DNA of 62,500 nucleotides from Chrysomallon squamiferum (GCA_012295275.1 CM022673.1:8185311-8247810); one strand, 5' to 3'. Counted from the stretch's first letter, positions 1 to 13,905 are shown. The notes: generated by a model not told the origin, from the sequence alone. Program-made: numbers and translations.

Positions 1-30
1 CCTTTTTTTTTTTTTGCTTTCTCATTTCAG

Positions 31-146
31 GTCCTGTAAAACGAGGAAGTCTTAGCGATCTGATTAAGAAACTCGAAGAGCTACGTGGGAACAGACATGA
101 GCCCGGCCGAGTTGCCTCCCTTCGGTTTGGCGCTGGAAAGCGTTGA
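31..146 (+). CDS. Terminal coding exon of an unidentified gene (partial, possible secreted-peptide precursor)
   Basis: A T-rich tract ending in CAG at 28-30 is a good splice acceptor. The open frame that follows uses the first two bases to finish a codon split by the intron, then encodes 37 residues before TGA at 144-146. The peptide starts PVKRGSLSDLIKKLEEL and ends LRFGAGKR. It has a Lys-Arg pair near the start of the exon and a terminal Gly-Lys-Arg, which is the form of convertase and amidation sites in neuropeptide precursors. I do not recognise a family, and a basic C-terminus of an ordinary protein is equally possible. Everything upstream is outside the window. Confidence 0.55.
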
Positions 147-430
147 CACCAGATGTTTTGGTCGCGGGAGGTTTAGAATCGAACAGTCTGCGACATTCAT
201 CAACATAAACGAAACAAAATTGCTGCATTAAATACATGTACAGAAGGATAATTGTTTGAACGTGTGATATTCATTTTATTTAATTCTGTTTCATTTTGAT
301 TCCAAATGTCAAAGAATTCTGAAAAGAAATAATCTTCTATTTACTTATTTAATATAAATAATTTCAGTTGATTTGTATAAAAAGATTCTGTGCTTGTTTG
401 TAAAGAAATAAAATTTTATAAACAAAAAAA
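147..430 (+). other. Probable 3'UTR of the left-edge gene
   Basis: AT-rich sequence follows the TGA. The first clear AATAAA is at 407-412 and is followed by an A-rich stretch, so cleavage near 425-435 is likely. No frame remains open here. Confidence 0.45.
407..412 (+). terminator. Poly(A) signal AATAAA
   Basis: A canonical AATAAA hexamer lies about 260 bases after the stop codon of the left-edge exon, and A-rich sequence follows it. The placement fits a short 3'UTR. Confidence 0.4.
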
Positions 431-3002
431 ATAAAAATAAACTGCATGTGTTAGTGTACAGTAACATAAATGAATAAACCAGTATTACAGAATGTCTAAC
501 TCAAACCATTACATTACAAATGAACTTATAATATTAAATTAATCATTAATGCAATAAGAGAGAACAGAAGTTTTGTTGTTTTTTTTTTTTTTTTTCATAC
601 CACAATAATAAGAATTATGTTGCTTATAAATACCAAATGGGTATATTATATTCCAATAACCTTTGTCGTAGTTACCCTCACATCAATTCAAATGAATGTG
701 TTGCTGTGTGCAGATGAACGTCTCACATAAGTTATTATTTGTTTCAGTTTAAACTGCGTTTTATTTATTATCATGACTAAATGAACTGCAAGTGAAAAAT
801 ATATTCTGTACAGGTATATTAAGAATTTTAAGTGAATTAATAAAGATCAGACAGACTTTTGTTTAGAAGTGAATTAGTTTGTTTCTGTTAAATGCAGTTT
901 CATTCTTTATTTTATTTTTTCACTGTTTATTTTACATTATAAGTAAAAAATTTGAAAATCGGACAAGAATGTGATTCAGTCTGCCATTTTCCTGACACAG
1001 GATTGTCATTACGTTTATAGAAATGCATTAAATGACCTCACGAAGCCAAAAAAAAAAAAAAAAAAAACATTGACAGAATTCAGCATACATTCGGTCTAGA
1101 ATTTAATAGTCATACCTCTTTAATTCTTAAAGTTAAATTAAACATTCATCTGGAATAATAGAAAATGTACCATTATATGTATGTTTTAAAACACGTGATC
1201 GAGCCAAATGCATCATTACTTGACGCGTTTATAGGTTTCCGTTGTTCCTAACAGCAGCATTTTTTTTTTTTTTTTGGCTTAATTTTTGCAAATTATAGTA
1301 ACAGTACATCGTTTTGTTGTTGTTGTTCTCTTTTATTTTTTATTTCTATTATCTGAAAAAAAAAAAAAATCTGAAAATTAAAATTAAAAAAAAAAAAAAA
1401 AAAAGAAATGAAAGAAACTCGTTTTTTAATAGTGTAGTGATTCTTTTTTTAAATCTTAAGTTTGAGAGGTAATGATAAACATTACCGTTAATGTTTTACT
1501 TCTGAAAATCGCAAGCAAATCTAATTTCTGCTACCAGAGCTTACTTCTTTTTTCCTTTTTTAATGGATCTACGCGATACAGGTAATGTGTCATACTTAAA
1601 TTCTCTTTGTCACTAGAACTTCAGTTCTCTGAAACAAGATGAATGACGTTGGAAAATAAGAATGCTTTTTTGTCAATACTACTGGAACTTCTACTAACAA
1701 TACAAAAACATTTGCTGCTGCTTCTACTACTGCTGCTACTACTACTACTACTATTACTACTACTACTACTACTACAACTACTTCATCTATTATTATTATT
1801 ATTATTATAATTAATATATATTTTTTTTAAATTTGGGTAAATATTATTTTTTACTCCGTTTAAAATTTTAAAACTAAAATATATTGAAAACTAGCAAGAC
1901 AAATAACTTTTTCTAGTAATTCATTTTACAAAAAAAAGAAAAAAAGAAGAAGAAGCAAAAAAAAAAACCCCAGCAATCTTATTAAATAGTCTTATCACAT
2001 CCCGGAGGTATTAATAACAAGTTAGAGATGATTAAATTGCAAATTATCAAGAGCAGAGGACACACGAGAATTAAAATGAATCATCTGTTAACACAGAAAT
2101 GTACGCTTGTCGATCACTGCCGACGTTTGACAGATCCTTTGCTTTTTGATGAACGACCCTGTAGTATCAACCTTTGCCTTGTTGTTCCAGAGTAACCACG
2201 CTAGTGACCAGTAAATGGCCATACGGTTTGTCAGAATATATCGTAATCTTGAACAATAGCCCGCCCATCTATTTATTTACATCTAATGACCATGGGAATA
2301 ACATTTCGGAGGAAAAAAAAAAAAAAAAAAAATCCCCTTTCAACTGCCATTTGGGAATAGAAAGCTCGGGATTTCAGCAGAATATCTAACTGTAAATGTA
2401 CCGAGGGAAGATTGATTGCCAGACTTAATGAAGGTCAATATTAACCAGAAACGTTAACAAGGCACGCCGTTCCGTTCATTAGCATAACGTCGAACGAGAA
2501 CGCGGTTTAGAAGCGGACCAACAAAGAAACGCGGAGACTGATGCAAATAATATTTATAGTATGGCTTTTTGATTCTCTCTCATCGATTGCTGCCCTACGG
2601 AGGATCTGAGAAACGTTTTATACGTGGGTGGAGGACAATATTTAGGATGGAAATCTTGTTTTAATTGCTCGTGCTTCGATACGGAAGTCAAAAAGAGAAA
2701 CAGGCGGAAGCTAGCCTTTTTTTTTTTTTTCTTTTTTTTTCTTTTTTGTCTTTGAAAAAAAAGAGAAAGAGAAGAAAAATCTAAACGAAAGAGATTAGAG
2801 ATGTTTCGAATGACAAATGTCGTTTTGCATTTTTCTAAATCGCTTTTTAATATCAATAGAATCTTTATATTATTAGACTGATCGCCTAACGACGGATTTG
2901 GTCTCTGTCATGTAAAATAATTACAGCTACAGGACACCCTAGTGAAAAGCTTATTGCGTTTTAATATCACTGCTGAACAATGACATTTAAAAGATTCACG
3001 TA

Positions 3003-3066
<64 letters not shown>

Positions 3067-3815
3067 TTATATAAAAAGAAAAAGTACAAAAACGATTGGA
3101 TAAAAATAGCAAAGAACTTGTTCTGTTTATGATTCGAGCATTCAAAAGTACATCGTAAGTTTATATGTACTTTCCAAAATCAACAGTTAAGTGCAGTGAT
3201 CGGGTCAGTATTAATAAATCCACAAAATAAATAAATTAATTAATAAGTTTATAACAATACTACTACTACTACTAATAATAATAAAATTTAATAGAATTAA
3301 AAGAAGATACACATACATATATACATTCAAAAATGACAAATACATTATAATCGAATATTTTGACCAGTTATTTAGTTATTAATCATCCACAAGTTTAAAA
3401 CCGCGAAAATATAAATTTCGACATTTGACTTATAAAATCAAAGACAGCTTTTGGTCGATAAACAAGATATATTGGTAATTCAGTTATTTCCGGTCGTTAC
3501 GATATAGAGAAAATCCAATCGACAAGTGTCGACAGCCATTATCAATAACTAAAATACACCTGCAGTTCATCAATCCCTTGTACGAAAATGATTATTACTA
3601 CAACTAAATTGTGCTTTATTTCTTTTCTCTAACAATACATGTATATATATGTGCCACGTAAAAAATAATGACTGTAACTGTGGGGGAGAGGTAGTGATAA
3701 AACATATCACTAAAAACAACAACAATCTTTAAGGCATTTCTTTTCTTGTGATGGAAAACAATTATATACAAAGCAGTGTAATTTCAGAAGACGTTAAATT
3801 AAAATGTTTGTGCGG
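431..3815. other. Intergenic, AT-rich, no gene seen
   Basis: The stretch holds A and T tracts (580-595, 1050-1067, 1387-1404), trinucleotide runs near 1735-1805 and an (AAT)n array at about 2998-3064. Bases 2100-2560 are somewhat GC-richer but carry no splice-bounded open frame that I trust. Confidence 0.5.
2998..3064. repeat. (AAT)n microsatellite
   Basis: About twenty near-perfect AAT units. Confidence 0.9.
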
Positions 3816-3816
3816 C

Positions 3817-3927
3817 ACTGCACTGAGAAAGGGTTTACAATATAAAAAAAAGACAAAAAATGAAAGTCTGAAAACGTGGTCTCTTTATATGTCGTAAGCA
3901 GTCATTTTCTATAGCAACAACGTCAGT
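3817..3927 (+). repeat. Copy 1 of a diverged inverted repeat pair
   Basis: This 111-bp block matches the reverse complement of 5924-6029 through most of its length. Shared stretches include GAGAAAGGGTTTACAA, TGAAAGTCTGAA and CATTTTCTATAGCAAC, with a few substitutions and short indels between them. Neither copy encodes a convincing protein. The pair could be remnants of a short mobile element or a duplicated regulatory or RNA element. Confidence 0.75.
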
Positions 3928-4682
3928 TAAATGAAAAAGTTAATCGTAATATAGTTATTAATTAATGTAATTAAAACAAAGTAAATACGTTTGTACTGTA
4001 ATCTAATATATAAAACAGAAATCATCCATCAACCCAATGACTAGCGTACGTGATAACTCTTCTGATGCAATCATGCAGAAAATAATGTAAACCCGTTGCA
4101 TACATACTGAATATTAATTCGATATACTCTCCCTTCCATTTAGGCCTAAAACAAACAGTAACACCTATTTCGTAGTTTGTGAAATTCGTTAATGCAAATA
4201 AAATAAATTTATCATGTATTGTAGAGATGAAAATAGTCCAACAGATTGGGTTCAAATCCTTTGCTTTACCATAAACAGTCAATACATAAAACGCACTGAT
4301 ACTTACTGTTTGCAATTGAGATGGTAGGCATTATTATGCATTTTAGATCGAAATTCCTTTACATCAGTCAGTTTCGATTTCGCTGATAACAATTAATGTT
4401 CACCTACACTAAACGCTTAAGAAAGAAAAATGATCGTTATAAGTCACATCTTGCATATCATGCATGACGTTCAGCCATTCATGTATACCAATACAGTAGT
4501 TAAATATCGTTTAGCAGTTATCGCAGAGTTTGTCTCATACGACCTTTAAATCCATTTTAGAAATTTACAGATGAGATTCTGTCAACAAATTTATAGAAAC
4601 ATGCACATATATAATTATATATATAATGACACAAGTAAGAAACACGTGTGTATATGTGTGTGTATGTGTACATATATCATTT

Positions 4683-4720
<38 letters not shown>

Positions 4721-4940
4721 TATACACACAGAGCCGACTTAACGGCTTGAGCACGATACTAAACTTTAAATATTTTATATTAGAAAATACATATCTAGCA
4801 TATTTTTGACGTTTAAAAACTCAGTTTGTTGGAAGTTCTAACACAATAAAAATATATTCATTTTCATCCACCATTTACATTTGTATTCCTGTGTAGGGAG
4901 AGACTCCAGTGCATAGATTTGTCCTATGCGAGTGTGTGTT

Positions 4941-5023
<83 letters not shown>
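4683..5023. repeat. (AC)n, (GT)n and (GA)n microsatellites
   Basis: An (AC)n run is at about 4683-4716. A (GT)n run that changes directly into a (GA)n run of about 60 bases occupies 4935-5022. The minus-strand open frame through it is only repeat translation. Confidence 0.9.
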
Positions 5024-5026
<3 letters not shown>

Positions 5027-5152
5027 TATAAATACACACACACATATATATATATATATTAAAGTGAAAATGATGAAATATTTCATAATTTTTATCATCT
5101 TTTTCATAGAGGGTTTTTTTAACAGATGAATAAAATGTTAATAAATACTGTC

Positions 5153-5179
5153 ATAATAATAATAATAATAATAATAATA

Positions 5180-5247
<68 letters not shown>

Positions 5248-5415
5248 GAATTATATTTAGCAAATTGTTCTGTGGATTATTTTATTTCAGATAGAAATAA
5301 AAACTGATAGGCCTAATGATAAAAGGAATATTACAATAAAGGTGAATAACTCCATTGAATAGTCTAAATGCAACTGATTAGACTTATCTCCCTTGGTTCA
5401 TTATTTATTTATTTA

Positions 5416-5473
<58 letters not shown>

Positions 5474-5475
5474 TA
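5153..5475. repeat. Two trinucleotide arrays, (ATA)n and (TTA)n
   Basis: An (AAT)n array at about 5153-5247, with one TGG interruption, and a complementary (TTA)n array at about 5420-5472 are separated by roughly 170 bases. They could pair as an imperfect hairpin. Confidence 0.85.
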
Positions 5476-5923
5476 TTTATTTTTTTGGTATTATAATAAT
5501 TATTTTGAATTAAAAAATTGTAATAGTTGCAACAGTAAAAAGAATAGAGTCAACACACTGCTACTACTTCTACTACGACCACTACCACTACAGCTACTGC
5601 ACTGCTACTACAGCTACCGCTACGACTACCACTAGTACTATTCCCAACACTACTATTAGCAACAGCAACAACAACAAGGACAAAAATAACAATTTTCTAT
5701 TCTAGAGAACAGGATCGATTTAAAAGCAGATGGTTTTAATAAATGTGCCACATAAGAAACCCCAGAGAGAGAGAGAGACAGAAAAAAAAAAAAAAATTGA
5801 AATACAGTTCTGGAAATGGAAGTAAAGATTTAGTTTTCTTTTACAGGTGTTCGGGACATAATAATTACTGTGAATAATGTTAGCAAATCGCACGGTGACC
5901 TTGTGAATATAATGACATTTTCC

Positions 5924-6029
5924 ACTGACGTTGCTATAGAAAATGATTGCTTACGACATATGAAAAGACCACGTGTTCAGACTTTCACTTTTTGTCTTTG
6001 TAAAATTGTAAACCCTTTCTCAATGCAGT
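5924..6029 (-). repeat. Copy 2 of a diverged inverted repeat pair
   Basis: This 106-bp block is the inverted partner of 3817-3927, about 2 kb away. Its minus strand repeats the same ordered motifs. The open frame that crosses it at 5870-6109 does not match anything comparable in copy 1, so I read it as non-coding. Confidence 0.75.
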
Positions 6030-6262
6030 CGCATACAACCATTTATAAACCACACAGTACTCGAACAATGCTGTTTACAATGGAATTCGCACATGGATGC
6101 TTCTCTTAAATTGTGATGTAAAAAGAAAACAGTTCTTACGTAAACGTACACACCTCCTTAAGAAATCACACATAATAGCGTGCTTGAGTAGGTGCTTCTT
6201 GGCAGTTGTTCATAAAGTTTAATCAGTATCGTATGTCGCAATCTGATGTCCCAAGCCTATAA

Positions 6263-6457
<195 letters not shown>

Positions 6458-7269
6458 GGATACATATCTGAACATTTATTACAATTATTCTGTTTAATAT
6501 GTAGTATTGAATTTTTACAAAACAGTTTATTACTTTTCTATTAATCTATAAATTTTTTTTTCAAAACAGTTCAATAACTTTTTTAGTTATTTTATAAAAT
6601 AACCGTTTTCAGTAATTGATTCCTTGTGACGTTTATGATGTTCAAAATACGAATCGTGGATCAATAATACGTATATACTCGTACATACACACTCACACGC
6701 ACACATACACACATATACACACTCATTCAGACGAGACATATAAAATAAAAAAATATATATATGCGCACATACCTACATACGTAGATACACACATACATAC
6801 ATATATACATACCACTCTACCTACATAGGTACGTAATCACTATGCAGAAACGTATTATTAAAGCTTAGTCCATGGGACAAAAAAACAAATTTTAGAAATA
6901 CCAAATTATACAATTAAAGTTCAGAAAGAAATCTGAGTTAGTACATAAACATAACCTGTGTATAGAAAAACACAAGAATGACGTCAGTCCATTCAGTAAC
7001 TGAATGACGTCTTAAGCAGACAACGTAGAACTTGACGACGGTTCTTATCGGACTTAAAATATGCGGATACCTGGAGAAAGGCTAATTTGTACGAGTAAGG
7101 TAGGCATTTCAAATTATACAACAAAGAAGTTTATTCATAAGATGACATTAACGGATAATTATACCAACATCTTTTCGATTTGATACCAACATCTTTTCTG
7201 ATTTGAACTGATTAACAGTGGGATGGTCACAGTGGTTGTAGTGATAGTGACAGTTATATAACAGCAATA

Positions 7270-7560
7270 GGAGCAGTAGTAATAACTGACTTAGATGGTT
7301 ACATTAAATGACAGTATACTTACGGAAACAAGATTAATAATATTTCAAATAATAACTGTTATAGTTATAAGTGTAGCTGCAGTGGTAGTAGTAATAGCAT
7401 TAGTAGCAGAAGTTGCAGTAATAATAAAAGTAATAATATTAGTGGTAGTAGTGATTAACTAAGATGGTGATGTTAAATGACAGTAAAATGTATACTACTG
7501 AATGCAGATTAATAACTGTTGAAATAATAATAGCCTTAGTTACAGCAACAGTGGACTGCG
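7270..7560. repeat. Diverged tandem duplication, period about 170-180 bp
   Basis: The order 'CTAAGATGG or CTTAGATGG, TTAAATGACAGTA, AGATTAATAA, AAATAATAA, TAGTTA' occurs at about 7285-7375 and again at about 7455-7545, with substitutions and indels. Confidence 0.55.
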
Positions 7561-8213
7561 TAGTAATGGAGAGGATATCAGTAGTTGTAGCATTGATATT
7601 GTTGATAGAACAACAACAACAGTAATAATCGAGCTACTATTAATAACAATGGCAGCACCAGTAACTGTTACTTTGTTTCTGTAGTTACGAGAACGTCATT
7701 GTAATAGCAGTACTAGATGCTGAATGATAATGGTGAAAATGTTTGTCTATTTTGAATTTTTCTCAAGTTATTTATTTATTTATTTATTTATTTTTAAACC
7801 AGGAGAGATGTATTTAATTCAAATGGTTAGATGCAATAGATTTCATTTATGCCTGTCTCGTTAGAACTTTAAATAAAAATAAACAAAAGAAAAAATTCCA
7901 GTAACTTCTGTATTGCCTTATCTATGGTTGCTAATTAGGAGAATAATAATATTATTAAAAAAGCAATCTTTGTTACTTTCCTGTAGTTACCCGATCTTTT
8001 AACCAATTTTTTACTTTATGGACATTACAAAGGCCATAATTTATTAGTGTCAATCTATACAGTGTCTTTATTCTCTGGCAGTAATATATTCAAAGGACGT
8101 TTGAAGGATTAATTAAAACTTCAAAATCCAGTATTTCTATTCTTCTCCATTTTAAAAAAAGTTTTGTTCGGAATACAATGGCTTCATTTGTACTTGACTT
8201 ACATTTAGTGACA

Positions 8214-8254
8214 ATACATGGACTGTCTGTCCATGTATATCACTCCAGAGTGAT
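8214..8254. repeat. Two adjoining perfect short inverted repeats
   Basis: ATACATGGAC and its exact reverse complement flank TGTCT (8214-8238). The next base begins ATCACTC-CA-GAGTGAT (8239-8254), which is also perfect. Confidence 0.8.
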
Positions 8255-9302
8255 AAGAAGCACACGACTGATCGTGGATATACAGGATACGGTTGAATCT
8301 TAGGTGCTTCGGGCTGCGGAGAAAAATACATCCACGGAATCACCCGTATAAGACACGTGACCAGCACGTTTCATGCGTCTGCTCGTTATTAACGCAGCAA
8401 AGAATTTAAATCGCGAGACTAACGGTGCGTACTTAACCCTGTTCTCGTTTTTTTTTTTTTTTGCAAGAAAAAGTAGTAGTAGAAGAAAAAAATCTATTAA
8501 GTATCAGTCTTTTTAATGATCGCGACCTTTATATGTGAAATAAAAAGCGGTGTTAAACACGTCACACGAAGTGTACTGTTACAAACACTTCTGAATATTC
8601 ATTGATTCAAACACAATTTATTTTAAAATATTCTTGAAAGGATCGTTAATTAACCACCTGCTTTGAAGCAGACGTACAGCTAGAAAGAAAATTTTAATTA
8701 TTGATAAGAAAACAACAATAAAAATGTTTTAAAAAAATGACACTAACATAAAAGAAGAAAGACAATATAAAAAAAACACCGAAACAATAGAGTACTGACC
8801 CAATTATGTCATAATTTCCAGATGATCTTGGATGTCGGAAAATGAGTCACAGTTTCAAAGACATAAATATAACAATAACTTGAATGTGTATGAAATGCTT
8901 TTCAGCCATTACTATTTAAAGGTAAAACCAAAGATCGACGTAAGGTATCTGAAATGAAAACTGGATATTCATTACACAAACTGCACATTAATTCGATACT
9001 TTGCGAACTACAAAGGACAACGTTGTAATTCGTGTATTTCAATGTACTTCTGTTTGTGAATGCGCGTACTCTCGATTACTCGTATGTAATCGGACTGGAA
9101 ACGTTTTAACGTGTTATTTATAATCAGGTTGTCGTAGCGATTGTTTTTAATCTTCAATTTGCGTGACAGTGACTGATAACTGAAACAAAGTCACTCAACA
9201 ACAAAAAAAAAAAATATAGCCTTTTATAATGAAAATATAAAAATAATACAGCAGCCTGGAACGATATGACGAAATCATCTCTATTATATATATATGTATG
9301 AA

Positions 9303-9361
<59 letters not shown>
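9303..9361. repeat. (GT)n microsatellite
   Basis: An almost uninterrupted GT run of nearly 60 bases. Confidence 0.95.
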
Positions 9362-11350
9362 TTCATTTAATTTATTATCGTTTTTATTGTTGTTGTTACT
9401 ATTACTACTATTTTGTAAGTATTTTCTATATTAGTTTCCATATTTTACTATTATATATATTTATTATAAAAGATTATTGTGAAGACATAAGTATAACAAT
9501 AATTTGAATATCTATATGAAATGTATTTCAGCAGTTAATATTTGTTCGTTCAACTATCATAGACTCAAAAATTGATTACAAATAAATATTAATTATTTCT
9601 GTACTATTAATCCAGTTAAGCTCTTGTTCGACTGCATCTTGTTTTTGAAATATTTATTTCGTTCAAGGTTTAAATAACTAAATTTAAAGACTAGATTTCA
9701 TTATTTACTGAAAGGTGGATAAAATTAGATTTCTTTCCTTATTCGAGTGAATATAAAAACTAAATAAAAAAAATAATAAAAAAAAAGTTTCTATAAATAA
9801 AAATAATAATGATAACCACACCAACAAAATAAAAAAAAATAAAAAATAAAAATAAAAATAAAAATTAAAAATGAACCATTAATATGAAAGGGAAAATCAT
9901 AATATATAAATAACATATGCTACTTTGTGGGGGAACACAAACCACAAAGACCACGCCTAGCCATAACTCTTTGTCTGTCAGTGTTGTTTGAAGCAGTTGA
10001 TAATAAGAAACCTCTAACTAAATGTGAATATGACGTAGCTCACTATTGTGAATCTTTCAGCCATGTCTGTTTTATACCTCAAGTCTTTACACGCCCATCA
10101 CAGCACATTTTCCGCTTCACTTGTTCCACTGCACGCACGTTATTAATTTTTCGTTTTATATTACACTGGCGTAGAAAATAATCTACATTTGCTAAATTTT
10201 TGTAAAATAAAATTTTTTAAACCTCGGATAATTGTTTTCGCATTGACACGCGTAATGTTTACAGTCGATTACGTAAGTTTCACGGATTTTCTCTTTGCCG
10301 TTACGCTGCCATACTGTTTGCATTGTGCACAGACTGTTACTCGGTCCATCGCATCTGTCAGACGTAACGGACAGAGTACCTAACAAAGAAACAGATTGCT
10401 TTCTGAAAGTTGCTTGGAAGTTTAAAGTCAAACAACAAGTTTAAACGATTTCGACAACACTGTGCAATTTTTGGAAACAGTCGAAGAGAACAAGTAACAC
10501 CAGTCGCAACGGCAAAGATACAAATATACCCAGCAAGCATAAACCAACGATGTCAGATTCATTAATTTAACAATAAATACAAAATTATAGCTAAAGAGAC
10601 AAAAAAAATATCAACAGTTAATATAATTATATTAGTATGCAGTCCAAACAAACAATCACAACAAAAAAACAAAAAAAAAAAACTCACACACACCACCAAC
10701 AGCAAACAAAAAAAAAAAAAAAAAACTCCACAGGAGAATTAACAATAAAAACAGTAAAAGCAGCAGTCAGAACCAGTATTTCTTGTTTTCTGCCACCAGA
10801 CGACTTTAAGAAACTAGTTCGGAGAAAATAATTTTTAAAACCATCGTGAAGAGAAAGAAAGAAAGAGAAAAAAGGTCTTGTTCGCTGCACAGAACGTGTC
10901 ACATAAAACGATAGTTCTTCGTTATTTATCACTAGAAATGTTGTTTAGGACAACATCTCTTCTTTTATTTATACCAGATACTTTTTGTAATATCAAAATA
11001 CTCATAAACGAGTCTATTAAACTGGGTCAGCGCGAGCAATATTCGGTATTGTGTTTGTTGCGGACAGTTATAGACTGGTGACTATAAATTACAAACACCG
11101 AAAAGAAGAAAACAAAAGGTCGTTTCAGTTTTTCAGTTCCGGCGTACGTTGCGCTCCAAGTTTAAATCAATGGGCAGATTACTCTTGTCAGCCAGTATAT
11201 CGTGTTTCGAGAGCAGTGGCGTTCACGCCCAGTCATAAAACAGTTAACTAAAGGCTTAGAATGACAACTTTTGCTCAAGGAACAGCTGCCAAACGTTCTT
11301 GACTTTGCGACTTGTAGTTTTTTAATCACAAAACACTGTTTTAAAATTGA

Positions 11351-11392
<42 letters not shown>

Positions 11393-11746
11393 GAATAATA
11401 AGAAGAAAAATAAAAAGAAGAAGAAGAAGAAGAAATATATATTTTTAATAAGTATATAATGCAAAAAGAAAAAAAAAAAAAAAAAAAAAGAACAACAACA
11501 GTAAGAAGTAGAAGAAGAAGAATGATAACGTCGATGATAAAACAATAAAAACAGAAATGACAGCGGTAACAAATCTAATAACAACTTTAACAACAATATC
11601 ATCGAAAGTAATAAACAAAAAAAAAATGAATGAATGAATGAATGAATAAGAGTAATAAAATGATTAATTGATTCATTAATTCATAGACATAACTGTTCCT
11701 TGAACAACGATGATGACGAAAGAAACAATACAACAATCAATACAAC

Positions 11747-11806
<60 letters not shown>

Positions 11807-12299
11807 TGTAGTAGTAGTAGTAGTTGAAGTGGTAGTAGAGGTAGAAACAGTAGTGGCAGTAGTTGCAGCAGAATCGATAAAAAATAAATAAATAATAAAT
11901 AATAATAATAGTTGGTGTAAAGGTAAATTAATAATTTTCTAATATTTTCACAAATACCGTTGTCACGATCTATAAAATTTTAAAACCTAATCACAAATCT
12001 CTTTTTAACATTTTATTTTTAACTCTGAGTTAATTAATTAAAAAAAAAAAAAAAAAGTAAAAAAAAGTAAAGAAAAGGAAAAAGAAAACTAATAATAAAA
12101 TATGACTGCTCCGGATTATGTAAAGTATGTAGTTAAAGGAACTACAAAATTATTGTTATTAAAACGTTAAAAGAAAGATTTATAAACAGAATGAAAGAAA
12201 GTGTGATGAAGAAATATGTCAAATTTTTGCTGCATGTTGAATATTATTATGATGTGTATGTATATGTATGTATGTATGCATTTATGTGGCTATGAGTGC

Positions 12300-12335
<36 letters not shown>

Positions 12336-12546
12336 ATGTATATGTATATATAGCTAGGCCTGTGTATGTGCATTTGTATGTATGTTTGTGTGTACGTAGA
12401 TAGATATATATTTCATGCGTCTTAATTCAAATATGTATGTAAATAAGTATACATAAGCATACGTTTGTAATGTGTTTATGTGTATGCGCACACAGATACA
12501 CACACACACGTATGTATATATGAACAAAATCAACATTGTTTTACGA

Positions 12547-12547
12547 G

Positions 12548-12604
<57 letters not shown>
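12547..12604. repeat. (CA)n microsatellite
   Basis: An uninterrupted CA run of nearly 60 bases. Confidence 0.95.
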
Positions 12605-12606
<2 letters not shown>

Positions 12607-12774
12607 ATGTATTGTCTTCACTTGGTTTTTAAACTCGTTTTAGCAAAGCCTGCGAGAGTTATTTAATAATTTGTACCCATATGTTTGCTGATCGTTTGAA
12701 CCCAAGTCCTTGTCCTTTATACCGCGACCTTTCTCTTTGTTACGCTTTTAGCCAAAGGTGTGCCTACTTCGGGG

Positions 12775-12808
<34 letters not shown>

Positions 12809-13417
12809 CACCACCCAAACGTAAAGAATAAAACGGCCCAAGCAGACGACTACTACCCGCATTTGAATTTTATTTCTTTGATTTATTTTTAGTCCTTAAA
12901 ACCAAAGGACATGTTTATTTCATCGCAGCTGGTAGCTGAATGTAAATCTTTAAAAAAAAAATTAAATGCCTTCGCTGGTAGAGGACCAAGATGATTATAT
13001 TTTTGATTGTACTGCGCCACGAGCGTGCACGTGTCGGCACGCGCACTTCGTTAGCCCTGCGCATGCTCGCAGCAGTATGTGGGCGATTTTAATTGTGGCG
13101 GTAGCTTGCCATTAGTTCAACTGACAAGTCTTCGTGAAAGGAGACCGTGTTTTCTGATAACGAAACCTTTGATTTAATACGAACCATGTACAGAAAACAG
13201 ATTTAACTCTTTTATAATGCAAAATCTAATTTCACAGTGGCGTTTTGAACTAAGAATTAACTGTTTGTTTTACAAACACACCTAATACTGTCGCATTTAT
13301 TTATTTTATTTTATTTTATTTTTTTTTTTTCTCTCCAAATATACGGTTTGCATGCATATACACACAATAACATATATGTATGTAAATATATACATATGCA
13401 TACAAATAAATACACAT

Positions 13418-13420
<3 letters not shown>

Positions 13421-13476
<56 letters not shown>

Positions 13477-13905
13477 AGCAAAAGCACATTCGACTTGTTC
13501 TTGTTTCTCAGTTTATTTAACAGTTTATTTCATCACCATCGGTTGTCTAGTATGTACGGCGAAGCGCCGTGTTTTGACATCGTATATAATTAACTTAATT
13601 TTCTACTGTCACCTGGTGCGCAGATTAATTCATATAGACATTTGGTTCGCTGAAGTGATGACAAATTTGCCATAGCGTGGCTTTCCGCCGTGTTGCCTTG
13701 AGCGACAGAATATACTTAGAAGTCGTTTTACTTACGGTCAAGTGAATTTTCATCTGTACAAACACAGAGATGTGTCTGTTTTTAGATTCAGCGTGGATAC
13801 ATTAGCGTACCTTTGTCAGATTGTATCTGAAATACGCGTAATTTATTTTTGTTCAAAATATGTCTCCGTCTGAAAAATAAAAAAAATAATAAACAAACAA
13901 ACATA

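Larger units (their letters stand above)
6460..13000. other. Long gene-free stretch with scattered repeats
   Basis: No splice-bounded coding exon is convincing here. Main repeats are (GT)n at 9303-9361, (AAT)n at 11350-11395 and 11750-11807, (CA)n at 12547-12604 and a 28-base A tract ending at 12807. A diverged tandem duplication lies at 7270-7560. Somewhat GC-richer unique sequence at 8150-8420 and 9900-11260 may be regulatory. Confidence 0.5.

Noticed and set aside
4246-4258. GGGTTCAAATCC resembles a tRNA T-arm
   Set aside because: No acceptor stem, D-arm or anticodon arm fits upstream on the same strand.
4022-4315. A 97-residue minus-strand open frame of normal-looking composition
   Set aside because: No family resemblance, no splice sites and AT-rich surroundings. 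Such lengths occur by chance in 62 kb.
12660-12807. Possible tRNA-derived SINE: a TTGAACCC word followed by an A tract
   Set aside because: No clear A and B boxes in the right order, no target-site duplication and no second copy in the window.
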